A stretch of 7,082 bases of DNA. It comes from Bacteroidales bacterium H3. Its GTDB lineage: Bacteria > Bacteroidota > Bacteroidia > Bacteroidales > Muribaculaceae. A program made the translations under genes and the position numbers. The notes below the pieces were generated by a model that saw nothing but the letters and a program-made list of their open reading frames with translations, was not told where the DNA came from and made no database searches. The stretch is taken from NCBI GenBank assembly GCA_001701135.1, contig DAAN01000006.1:1-7082 (forward strand), given 5' to 3'. The number at the start of each line of letters is the position of its first letter. The first letter of the stretch is position 1. This document shows, in pieces, positions 1-6,063 of this stretch.

Positions 1-276
1 TGCCGCGGCATACTGTCGCTTGAAAAGAAGTATGGCACAGACCGACTCGTGGCGGCGTGCGCCTGCGCGTCGATGAAGGCGGCATATGGCTATCAGACAG
101 TCAGGGAAATCCTCGAACAGGGCGAAGACGCTGACTTCCTGCCGGATGAGGACGGAACTGTCTGTGGCCCGACGGCTGCAGTCCCTGCTCCGGTACACAA
201 GAACATCCGCGGCCGCGAATACTACAGCCGCAAAAACGAACCCAACAACACCAACAGTAATGGAAACAACAGATAA
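1..276 (+). CDS. istA: IS21-family transposase IstA, C-terminal part (5' end outside window)
   Basis: The frame is open from base 1 and ends at TAA 274-276, giving the last 91 residues of a protein normally about 500 residues long. IstA is the DDE transposase of IS21 elements and acts with the ATPase IstB. The visible part carries the typical C-terminal stretch: RGILSLEKKYG, then a Cys/Ala-rich helix (ACACAS), a Tyr-Gly-Tyr turn, and a charged tail with HKNIRGREYYS, which I recognise from Bacteroidales IS21 elements. The catalytic core lies upstream, outside the window, so its integrity cannot be judged. The 3' end overlaps istB by 17 bases, the usual translational coupling in this family. 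Identification rests on recognised sequence character plus the adjacent clear IstB. Confidence 0.88.
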   Translation, partial: CRGILSLEKKYGTDRLVAACACASMKAAYGYQTVREILEQGEDADFLPDEDGTVCGPTAAVPAPVHKNIRGREYYSRKNEPNNTNSNGNNR

Positions 277-1039
277 AACCGCACCGGCCACCCTGCAACC
301 AGACCAGAACACAACATCGCTGGACCTGATGAACCGCATGAAGATGCACGGAATGGCAGAGGCCTTCCGCGAAAGCCTTGCCGGAACAACCGCACAGTCA
401 ATGACTCCCGACTCCTTCCTCTCGATGCTGCTGCACCGTGAATGGGACTGGCGCGCACAGGCCGCAGTAACGCGCCTGACAAAAAACGCGGCGTTCCGCT
501 ACAAGGCTTATCTCGAGGAAATCGACTACGCCACAAACCGGGGGCTCGACCGCAACCAGATGGAGCGGCTGGCGACACTCGACTTCGTCCGAAACGGTCA
601 GAATCTCTTCATCACTGGATCATCAGGCACAGGTAAAAGCTTCCTGGCCTGCGCACTGGGACATGAGGCTTGCAAACGTGGCATACGCACCCTGTATGCC
701 AACGCCTCCAAACTGCTCGGACAGCTCAAGGTCGCAAAAGTCAAGAACAATCTTGAGTCCGAGCTCAAGAAAATCGAACGATGTCAGCTGCTCATCCTCG
801 ACGATCTTTTTCTGGTGCCCCTTGACGCGAAGGAGCGTCCGATCCTGCTCGACATAATCGAAGACCGCCACGAGCGCAAATCGATCATCATCACCTCCCA
901 GTACCCTTCCTCAAGCTGGTACGACATGGTCGGTGACCCGACTGTAGCCGATGCCATCCTCGACCGTATAGTACACTCGGCGCACACAATCGAGCTGTCC
1001 GGAGAAAGCATGCGCAAACTGAAGGCTAGAAAAGCCTGA
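260..1039 (+). CDS. istB: IS21-family helper ATPase IstB
   Basis: A 259-residue AAA+ ATPase, the usual IstB length, related to DnaC helicase loaders. IstB assembles on target DNA and stimulates the IstA transposase. The N-terminal helix (LDLMNRMKMHGMAEAF, residues 21-36) matches the conserved IstB start. Walker A is GSSGTGKS at 120-127, Walker B is LLILDD at 177-182, the sensor-like ITSQYP is at 211-216, and DAILDRIVH at 231-239 carries the likely arginine-finger region. The frame is open upstream as far as 86, but the ATG at 260 gives the family's normal length and overlaps the istA stop by 17 bases, so it is preferred. After Walker B the protein reads DDLFLVPLD where many relatives have a DDFGL-type sequence; this may be ordinary variation. 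The gene looks complete and potentially active. High GC (about 65% over 541-600) sets it apart from the genes just downstream. Confidence 0.95.
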   Translation: METTDKTAPATLQPDQNTTSLDLMNRMKMHGMAEAFRESLAGTTAQSMTPDSFLSMLLHREWDWRAQAAVTRLTKNAAFRYKAYLEEIDYATNRGLDRNQMERLATLDFVRNGQNLFITGSSGTGKSFLACALGHEACKRGIRTLYANASKLLGQLKVAKVKNNLESELKKIERCQLLILDDLFLVPLDAKERPILLDIIEDRHERKSIIITSQYPSSSWYDMVGDPTVADAILDRIVHSAHTIELSGESMRKLKARKA

Positions 1040-1064
1040 CAAACCAAATGAGGTAAAATAACAT

Positions 1065-1147
1065 TGACCCCCGCCGCCAGGACTTTTAAGGGGTCATTCT
1101 TATTTCGCCCAAAGGGGTCAAATCCCGCGTGCCCGAAGGGGTCAAAC
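1065..1147 (+). repeat. Repeated ggggtca motifs at the IS21 right end
   Basis: Three direct copies of ggggtca occur at 1090-1096, 1114-1120 and 1138-1144. The last two lie in a 16-base near-repeat, GCCC(A/G)AAGGGGTCAAA, at 1107-1122 and 1131-1146, spaced 24 bases start to start. An inverted copy, tgacccc at 1065-1071, can pair with 1090-1096. IS21 elements are known to carry multiple terminal repeats that bind IstA; assigning that role here is by analogy. Confidence 0.75.
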
Positions 1148-1150
1148 GCA

Positions 1151-1691
1151 CGCGCCTTTTCCATATACAAAGCCTGTGAATATCAATGGACAAGGCGTAT
1201 TGGGCTTTGGAGCGGAATGGATGGAATCACCTACAAAATGGTGGCGTTTCAAACTTTCCGGGAGAATTGAAATCACTCCCGAGAACACAATGCTTGACGG
1301 AATACATTATAACAAGACCCGGTTCAAGGAGAATTTCTATTTCAACAACAATTTCCGATTCGGTCATGGGTGGGGTGGCATGCTCAATGCCAATTTCGAA
1401 CCGACCTATCGCACTCTCGACCGTACCTATCATGCAGTTTATAATGTAAATGGACAAGTCTATAAAACATTTCTTGACGACAATCTCCAAGTTGCATTGG
1501 ACTTTACCCCATTAGGCAACCGCCGCAAACTCGACAGATATGCCGGAACCAACAAGGTATCGTATAAATACACAACCCCGGTTCAATATGTCGGATTCTC
1601 GCTGACATGGAACTTTTCCGGTGGTAAGAAGGTGGATGTAAACGTAGTGGACGGTATTCAAGATTATCACGAAACCAAAGACAATAGATAA
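1151..1691 (+). pseudogene. Outer-membrane beta-barrel family protein, C-terminal fragment cut by IS21
   Basis: The frame is open through the IS end and stops at TAA 1689-1691. From about PFPYTKPVNINGQG onward it reads as roughly 180 C-terminal residues of a Bacteroidales outer-membrane beta-barrel protein (OMP_b-brl / TonB-receptor-like type, usually about 700-900 residues). Alternating aromatic/polar strands are visible (WWRFKLSGRIEITP, FYFNNNFRFGHGW), with a last strand resembling VGFSLTWNFSGGKK and a short tail ending DYHETKDNR. A GTG at 1176 could be read as a start, but it lies inside a barrel strand and there is no signal peptide, so I treat this as a truncated remnant. The rest of the gene should lie left of the IS21 copy. 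The next gene begins one base after the stop. The exact barrel subfamily and its substrate cannot be told from this piece. Confidence 0.78.
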
Positions 1692-1692
1692 T

Positions 1693-2064
1693 ATGAAAGC
1701 AATACTTATAACATTATTCGCAATGATGGCAGTATGCTTCATCTCTTGCAATAACACGGATTCGGATTACAAAACAGAGCAGTCTGAATTTGAGCGCGAA
1801 CAGGTAGAATTAGCCGAAGAACAGGCCGAACTGGAAGCTGAGCAAGATCAACTGCGTCGAGAGTATTCCGAAATGAAAAAAGAATATCTCCGCGAAAAAG
1901 CTGAGTTTCAAAAAGAGCGGAAAGCTCTCCGTAAAAGAGTAAAGAAGGAATCCCCAAACATCTCAGTCAAACATGATAATGTCAAACGCCAACTGACTGA
2001 CACTGAGATGTCAGAGCTAACTGACAAGGTTAAATCTGCTGGTCTATGGCCATCCAATAAATAA
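1693..2064 (+). CDS. Small coiled-coil lipoprotein, unknown function
   Basis: A 123-residue protein. Residues 1-18 form a lipoprotein signal peptide and FISC places the lipidated cysteine at C19. Residues 29-85 form an unbroken heptad array: Glu recurs every seven residues at 29, 36, 43, 50, 57, 64 and 71, with core positions F33, L40, L47, L54, M61 and, on a second stripe, Y58, Y65, F72, L79. The N-terminal half of the coil is strongly acidic and the C-terminal half strongly basic. A less charged tail follows (about 87-123), ending in Lys. The ATG lies one base after the barrel stop (TAATATG), so translational coupling is likely. It is AT-rich (about 30% GC over 1681-1740, 38% over 1861-1920). 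I do not recognise a named family. A periplasmic spacer, or a partner of the barrel protein, is inference only. Confidence 0.85.
   Translation: MKAILITLFAMMAVCFISCNNTDSDYKTEQSEFEREQVELAEEQAELEAEQDQLRREYSEMKKEYLREKAEFQKERKALRKRVKKESPNISVKHDNVKRQLTDTEMSELTDKVKSAGLWPSNK
1958..2025. repeat. Overlapping inverted repeats in the lipoprotein 3' coding region
   Basis: A perfect 10-base inverted repeat joins acatctcagt (1958-1967) and actgagatgt (2002-2011) across 34 bases. Two shorter, mutually exclusive stems overlap it: ctgaca/tgtcag (1997-2002 with 2009-2014) and gtcag/ctgac (2010-2014 with 2021-2025). Part of this comes from coding the repeated Leu-Thr-Asp of the protein tail. A role in mRNA stability is possible but unproven. 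Confidence 0.4.
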
Positions 2065-2129
2065 GAAAACAGCTTAATCATACTAATAGTCAACTCCTCA
2101 GCAGTGATGTCAGGTATTAGATAAAACGC

Positions 2130-2159
2130 CACCGATGGAGGCTCCTGCTTCTCTCGGTG
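2130..2159 (-). terminator. Rho-independent terminator for the minus-strand ORF
   Basis: The stem CACCGA (2130-2135) / TCGGTG (2154-2159) is extended inside by GGAG/CTTC. Read on the minus strand, the hairpin starts 10 bases after the stop of the 87-residue ORF and is followed by GCGTTTTATC, a short U-run. On the plus strand no U-run follows, so it mainly serves the minus-strand gene. Confidence 0.6.
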
Positions 2160-2168
2160 ACATTGGGT

Positions 2169-2432
2169 TTAGTGTAGTCTGGGCCCTTGTCGGCGGCGTT
2201 TGGCTTTTTGTTCTTCGCGATAGCGATGAAGAGCCTCTTCTATGGTAAGTCCGGGATGACGACTTAGCCACAGTTTGAAATCATCGGGTAAAGCACTCCC
2301 ATTGGTGAAACCTTCTTGCGGCTGTGTGGTTCCTGAGGATGGAACTTGGGATATCCGAGTGCCATAGTTTTGCGACTGAGAGGCGGCTTGTCCGGCTAAA
2401 TCCGGATTCGATGAATAGACTCCCGGAGTCAT
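2169..2432 (-). CDS. Small basic protein, unrecognised; possibly a 3' gene fragment
   Basis: An 87-residue reading frame. Residues 1-47 are rich in Ser, Gln, Gly and Asn and look disordered. Residues 48-76 (from LPDDFKLWL through RHPGLTIEEALHRYREE) look like a compact helical motif, and the tail KAKRRRQGPRLH is strongly basic, suggesting nucleic-acid contact. I do not recognise the family. A terminator directly behind the stop supports a real transcript. Upstream, the frame continues only ten codons (ending KFNTQR) to a TAG at about 2461-2463, which already lies inside the IS4-like end. The ATG at 2432 may therefore be internal, and the ORF the 3' remnant of a longer gene cut by that insertion. 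It could equally be an intact small gene whose promoter was lost. Confidence 0.5.
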   Translation of the reverse strand: MTPGVYSSNPDLAGQAASQSQNYGTRISQVPSSGTTQPQEGFTNGSALPDDFKLWLSRHPGLTIEEALHRYREEQKAKRRRQGPRLH

Positions 2433-2493
2433 GCGCTGTGTGTTGAATTTTATTATTACTGTCCGCTAAAACTTTTGGAACCAAGATAAAATT

Positions 2494-2524
2494 AGGGCTG
2501 GCACCTATTGCAGGAGTTAGCCCT
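2494..2524 (+). other. Leader hairpin in the IS4-like remnant
   Basis: A perfect 6-base inverted repeat, agggct (2494-2499) and agccct (2519-2524), flanked by partly pairing A/T stretches, lies about 40 bases before the transposase ATG. In intact insertion sequences such leader hairpins can hide the transposase start from read-through transcripts; that role here is inference. Confidence 0.4.
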
Positions 2525-2565
2525 TTTAGTTTAGTTTGTGTTCGCCAAAACATAAAACTAAAACT

Positions 2566-2688
2566 ATGCCCAAAAGTAGTAATTTCTTCGGACAGCCGAT
2601 ATATGGTCAGCTGATAAAAACACTCGATCGTGATAAAATTATTAAACCAAGCCTAAAACAATCGGCAGGACAGCGATTTACGGTGTAA
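2566..2688 (+). pseudogene. IS4-like transposase, N-terminal 40 codons only
   Basis: ATG 2566 opens a 40-codon frame ending at TAA 2686-2688. It reads MPKSSNFFGQPIYGQLIKTL, followed by DRDKIIKPSLKQSAGQRFTV. I recognise this as the N-terminal module (DUF4372-like) of Bacteroidales IS4-family transposases, which normally continue directly into a sequence of the type F..YTHLV and run to about 380-450 residues. Here a stop replaces that continuation, and bases after 2690 show no DDE-domain coding in any frame I checked. It is a decayed or deletion-truncated copy and cannot encode an active transposase. Identification rests on remembered family character, without a search. Confidence 0.65.
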
Positions 2689-2743
2689 TTCATTGACTTG
2701 CCGATTATAATTCACATACGCAAATTTATCTGGAATCCACGAC

Positions 2744-2778
2744 TTTGCAATGGCAATGACGGATTTTTTGTAACTTTA
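2744..2778 (+). promoter_or_regulatory. Possible Bacteroidetes-type promoter for the 2861 lipoprotein gene
   Basis: TTTG at 2744-2747 and TAACTTTA at 2771-2778 resemble the Bacteroidetes -33 (TTTG) and -7 (TAnnTTTG) boxes. The 23-base spacer is long and the last base of the -7 box does not match, so this is a weak call. It would give a leader of about 75 bases that includes a GC stem (GGCGG 2799-2803 with CCGCC 2822-2826). Confidence 0.35.
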
Positions 2779-2860
2779 CAGCAGAAAGACGAAAAGGAGG
2801 CGGACTCTGCCGAGGTGCAAGCCGCCGACAATAAGTGTTCAATTTTTATTGCAACTGCAT

Positions 2861-3448
2861 ATGACTACACGCCTTATCAGCCTAATGCTGTCAGGCTCGC
2901 TGCTTTCGGCAATGAGCTGTTCGTCGACGCGCCCCCACGACGACAGCGCCGCCCCACACCATGTACCTATCGATGCTGCTACAGCTGTCCGACCTGCGCG
3001 AAACAGCACTCAGAATGCTATTCCCAAGGCTGTGATATACAAAACAAACCGCGATGTCGACAATAATGTCACTGTTGTCCTCACTCCTGATCACCAAAAC
3101 CTGGTCTCCTTTCCGGCGCCATCCGATGTGGGGAAATCATCCGCTCCGTTGCATCTTACCGGCGGCTGGCTCCTCGACCGCCGTGGCGGCATTGGCCCCG
3201 ATACTGCTTTCTTAACCTTGACCTACAGTGAATACGCCGCGCTGGCACAGACTCCGTCGACCGGCACTATTTTATCTAAGATAATGCCGGGCGTGACGGT
3301 CACCGAGGCGTACCGTCTCGACATGACTCTCAACCGTGCGATTGCCGACACCTCCGCGGTGAACCGTATAATCCTACAGGGGCTCCCCGGAGCCATTCCA
3401 CTGGTGGATCCGATGAGTCGGCAGGCTTTGCAAGATCCTCTTGAATAA
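2861..3448 (+). CDS. Conserved-looking Bacteroidales lipoprotein, unknown function
   Basis: A 195-residue protein starting at ATG 2861; a TTG four codons upstream adds nothing to the signal peptide. Residues 1-19 are a hydrophobic signal with SAMSC, giving lipid attachment at C20. Residues 21-52 are a Ser/Pro/His-rich linker. Residues 55-180 look like a folded domain: a strand pair (KAVIYKTNRD, NVTVVLTP), a SFPAPSDV turn, GGWLLDRRGGIGPDTAF, a Tyr-rich helix (TYSEYAALAQTP), and TVTEAYRLDM followed by a helix with DTSAVNRII. The pattern of a value 'displayed' with SYP/SFP-DPSD and WLDRRG is familiar from uncharacterised Bacteroidales proteins, but I know of no assigned role. It stands alone, convergent with the C10 protease and sharing its terminator. 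Most likely anchored in the outer or inner membrane, facing the periplasm or outside. Confidence 0.85.
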   Translation: MTTRLISLMLSGSLLSAMSCSSTRPHDDSAAPHHVPIDAATAVRPARNSTQNAIPKAVIYKTNRDVDNNVTVVLTPDHQNLVSFPAPSDVGKSSAPLHLTGGWLLDRRGGIGPDTAFLTLTYSEYAALAQTPSTGTILSKIMPGVTVTEAYRLDMTLNRAIADTSAVNRIILQGLPGAIPLVDPMSRQALQDPLE

Positions 3449-3477
3449 ACCCTCACCACATAACCGACAAACACAAC

Positions 3478-3510
3478 TGCGGCCGCTCCAGTCATCATGG
3501 GGCGGCCGCA
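3478..3510. terminator. Shared hairpin terminator between convergent genes
   Basis: A 12-base stem joins tgcggccgctcc (3478-3489) and ggggcggccgca (3499-3510) around a 9-base loop, with one G-T wobble. It sits 30 bases after the lipoprotein stop and 21 bases after the protease stop on the other strand. Neither side has a strong T-run, so termination may be helped by other factors. Its position between convergent genes supports a bidirectional role. Confidence 0.7.
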
Positions 3511-3530
3511 ATGTGTATATGTGATTGCCC

Positions 3531-5858
3531 TTATTTTACAAGTATCTTTCCGGTGCTGTATGTGCCGTCGGCGTGACGGTCACGCACGATATACATGCCG
3601 CTCTTGAGCTGCATGCCGTCAACGGCGCGACCCGACATGTCGTAGACTTCGCGGGTCACGACCTCGTTGTCGACAGCTGTCGACTCCACACCCGCTACTG
3701 AACCTACTGTGAAATCGACCGCCCCGGTGGCCCATGAACCGTTGTTATAAATCAGCGTATGGTATCTCGAACCTACGGTCAGCGACGGCATTGCTCCGGC
3801 AAACGTCACATGCTCTGTCTCACCCTCGGGGATATACAGCATAGGGCTTGCCAGATTCAGCGATGACGAGCCGCCCGATTCGGGGAAAACATATGCACGC
3901 AACTGACCGATAAAATAGCCTTTGGTGCACGTCACATCGGCCGTGAACTCAAGCTTCATCGCATCAACGCTTGCCGCATCTTTGACTATGAACGACGACA
4001 CGCTGATAGTGCCCTGCGTGGCAGGTGCTTCCTGCACAGTCATGGAGTAACCATGGCTGATGAGACGTCCCTGCTCGTCGGCAAACGCCAGCAGATAGTC
4101 GCCGGGGGTAATGGTCTGATCTTCAAGAGGGGACAGCATCGACAGGTAGGATACCTCCATGGTTTCGCCGGGCATCACATCGACCATGAGATTGCCGGCT
4201 GCGCCGACCTGCGACTGACCGTCGTTGCTGAACAGCACTGCAAACACATTGCCGAGATACTCGGTGTCAAAGTCATTGTAGAGAGTGAGTGTAAGCTCAA
4301 ATGGCTTACCTTCAAATACAGGGGTATTGAACGATTTGACATCGGCCTGCAGTTTGACCGAAGCGGGAACTGTCAGATATGCCTCATTGCCTTCGACACG
4401 CACGTTGATATATTGGGGATTGACGATGGGAATGTCGAACTTGCGCCACTGCTTGTCGGTAGTGAGTTTCCACACCGGCGAGAGACGGTAGCTGCCTTCA
4501 GCCAGAGAAGCCGGCAACTGAATGGGTAACTGGTCATAGCCATAGCGAGGCTCTAAACTCATATCCAGGATGCGCGCTGAAAGATCGTATTCGCCCGAGA
4601 CAGATTCGAGCCGATAACCAATGGAACCATCCAGCGTCGAGGCACTGTTATTCCAAAAATCACCTGTCAGATTGAACGTTGCACCAAGTGCGACCTTGTC
4701 GGTGCTTGCGCCGAGAGCGTCACCGACATACATTGAGTAATAAGGCTGTGAGTCGGCACGCGGAGCACATATATTGCCGATGATATACTGGCCTGAATTA
4801 TAGCCTGCCGACGAGCCGCCGATGCCCTGCGACGCAGGGTCGAGAGCGGTCAGTTTGAAATAACCATCGCTCGCGCCTCCCCAGCCCCAGTTGATGTGGA
4901 AGAAATCTCCGGCATTATATCCGTCGCATACAAACGAGTGACCGCCGCCGTCGTTACGGCCGGAGACCTGCACGGGGCCGTAATCCTTGAGCTGATTGTA
5001 AACCAGATCGTTCCAGTCGCTGAGCGAGTAATAGCTGCGGGTGAACACGCGTGCGTCCTTGTCGAACCCGAAGTGGTTGACAAGCGCGCCGACCACATCC
5101 GACGTAGCGGCGGCGCTCGCGCCGGTTCCGTAGGACATATCGACACCCACGCCACATGCATACATCAGTTTGGCCACGGCATTGGCCTGCTCGGAGGTAT
5201 AGGATCCGTTATAGCTGTCGAGCATATTATCCCAGTCGAAGCTCTCGTTGGCGTAATCAAACGTATACGTAGTGCCGTTATACGTAACGCTGGCACTGCC
5301 TGTACCATTGCCTGCAGGCAATTTATGATAGTTGACAATCTGAGCCATGGCCGTAGCCACGCAGCCTGTCACGCAACGGCGATTTCCGTTGGCAGGACAC
5401 ATATTATTGAAAGGTTCGCTCTGATTCCAGACAGTCTTGACCATCGGAGCGATGGCCTGCCTGGCCGTGGCCGGAGCCGACAGATAGCGGTCGGGAGAGG
5501 GATTTTCGCGCAGCCATTTGATCTCGGCCGCATACTCGTCGAGCCACCACTGCATCGTAGGATTGATCGCAGCCGCGTCAAACTTGCCGCTGTCGCTGTA
5601 GCCCAGCATAGGTGTGGCTTCGTCATCAGCCGGCAGCACAATATAGCCCTTGCCGCTGTCGAGACTAAAGACATAAACCGCAGGTTGATTGTCGACCGAA
5701 CGGGTAGCCACAAGCTGCGGACGCGACTGCTGCATACCCGCCGACATTGGACCGGCATTGCCCATGACACGGTCAAGAGCCTGATTAGGGGTCACAACAT
5801 CCGCCCAGCCACCAAAAGCCATTGCGGCGAAAACACCCGAAAGTAAAAGTTTCTTCAT
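3531..5858 (-). CDS. Secreted C10-family (streptopain-like) cysteine protease with C-terminal sorting-type domain
   Basis: A 775-residue secreted zymogen. Residues 1-19 are a signal peptide (cleavage likely after GGWA). Residues 20 to about 135 are the C10 propeptide, opening with DVVTPNQALDRV, which blocks the active site until removed. The papain-fold peptidase spans about 137-368: catalytic C166 in TGCVATAMAQI, H307 in GGGHSFVCDGY, and N323/W324 with W326 in FHINWGWGG, the same arrangement as SpeB and interpain. About 370-720 looks like three successive beta-sandwich domains (approx. 370-490, 500-610, 615-720). Residues 734-775 (VYDMSGRAV, LKSGMYIVR, GKILVK) resemble a type A C-terminal sorting domain, as used by the type IX secretion system. 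SpeB itself is about 400 residues, so roughly half of this protein is extra. All catalytic residues are present. Substrate is unknown; host or dietary protein degradation is inference. A single-gene unit with a long leader. Confidence 0.93.
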   Translation of the reverse strand: MKKLLLSGVFAAMAFGGWADVVTPNQALDRVMGNAGPMSAGMQQSRPQLVATRSVDNQPAVYVFSLDSGKGYIVLPADDEATPMLGYSDSGKFDAAAINPTMQWWLDEYAAEIKWLRENPSPDRYLSAPATARQAIAPMVKTVWNQSEPFNNMCPANGNRRCVTGCVATAMAQIVNYHKLPAGNGTGSASVTYNGTTYTFDYANESFDWDNMLDSYNGSYTSEQANAVAKLMYACGVGVDMSYGTGASAAATSDVVGALVNHFGFDKDARVFTRSYYSLSDWNDLVYNQLKDYGPVQVSGRNDGGGHSFVCDGYNAGDFFHINWGWGGASDGYFKLTALDPASQGIGGSSAGYNSGQYIIGNICAPRADSQPYYSMYVGDALGASTDKVALGATFNLTGDFWNNSASTLDGSIGYRLESVSGEYDLSARILDMSLEPRYGYDQLPIQLPASLAEGSYRLSPVWKLTTDKQWRKFDIPIVNPQYINVRVEGNEAYLTVPASVKLQADVKSFNTPVFEGKPFELTLTLYNDFDTEYLGNVFAVLFSNDGQSQVGAAGNLMVDVMPGETMEVSYLSMLSPLEDQTITPGDYLLAFADEQGRLISHGYSMTVQEAPATQGTISVSSFIVKDAASVDAMKLEFTADVTCTKGYFIGQLRAYVFPESGGSSSLNLASPMLYIPEGETEHVTFAGAMPSLTVGSRYHTLIYNNGSWATGAVDFTVGSVAGVESTAVDNEVVTREVYDMSGRAVDGMQLKSGMYIVRDRHADGTYSTGKILVK

Positions 5859-5984
5859 ATCATTGCTGTTAGATTGGTTATAAAATCGTTGAGGAATATA
5901 AAAAATCGCAAAGACGCTTCAGAAACGTTGCCGGATTACAACGATAATAAATTAGTGCACTTATGTCTTAGTGATTATCAACCA

Positions 5985-5992
5985 CAAAGATA
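5985..5992 (-). promoter_or_regulatory. Likely -7 box of the C10 protease promoter
   Basis: On the minus strand 5992-5985 reads TATCTTTG, an exact match to the Bacteroidetes -7 consensus TAnnTTTG. No clear TTTG -33 box is seen at the expected distance upstream (about 6012-6018), so the promoter may be weak or activator-dependent. It would give a leader of about 120 bases before the ATG at 5858, AT-rich, with no ribosome-binding purine tract needed in this phylum. Confidence 0.55.
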
Positions 5993-6063
5993 CAAATAAA
6001 GCAGGAATTAAGCTACACTTACGACCTAAAATACTCACCCTTGAACTCTGCCCAAAGCTTCCT

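Larger units (their letters stand above)
1..1150 (+). mobile_element. IS21-family insertion sequence, right part
   Basis: Contains the istA 3' end, istB and the right terminal region. The right boundary is placed near 1150 because the last ggggtca repeat is followed by AAACGCA, ending in the CA dinucleotide usual for IS21 termini, and beta-barrel coding sequence resumes in frame just afterwards. The left end is outside the window, so neither the terminal inverted repeat nor the target duplication can be checked. The boundary could be off by several bases. Confidence 0.8.
2459..2688 (+). mobile_element. IS4-like (DUF4372-type) insertion sequence remnant, left end
   Basis: Begins near CTGTCCGCTAAAAC, which looks like an IS terminus, and includes a ~100-base leader and the start of a transposase gene. 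Beyond about 2690 I see no further transposase coding, so most of the element has been lost. The left boundary is estimated from the end-like sequence; no matching right end is visible in the window. Confidence 0.5.

Noticed and set aside
86..259. A longer istB starting at ATG 86
   Set aside because: These codons lie out of frame over the istA 3' end and look low-complexity; the ATG at 260 gives the usual IstB length and the usual short overlap.
2084..2130. A possible terminator directly after the coiled-coil lipoprotein gene
   Set aside because: No stable stem with a following T-run is seen on the plus strand before the 2130-2159 hairpin, which fits the minus-strand gene better.
2281..2553. 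A 90-codon minus-strand frame running through the IS4-like leader
   Set aside because: It spans the IS terminus and hairpin and shadows the 87-residue ORF in another frame; no independent support.
2698..3066. A 122-codon plus-strand frame before the lipoprotein
   Set aside because: It overlaps the lipoprotein signal-peptide region in another frame and has an atypical Cys/Arg/Pro-rich composition.
4896..5846. A 316-codon plus-strand frame opposite the protease gene
   Set aside because: It mirrors the codons of the C10 protease, whose catalytic motifs are all present on the minus strand. No family-like motif or promoter supports the antisense frame.
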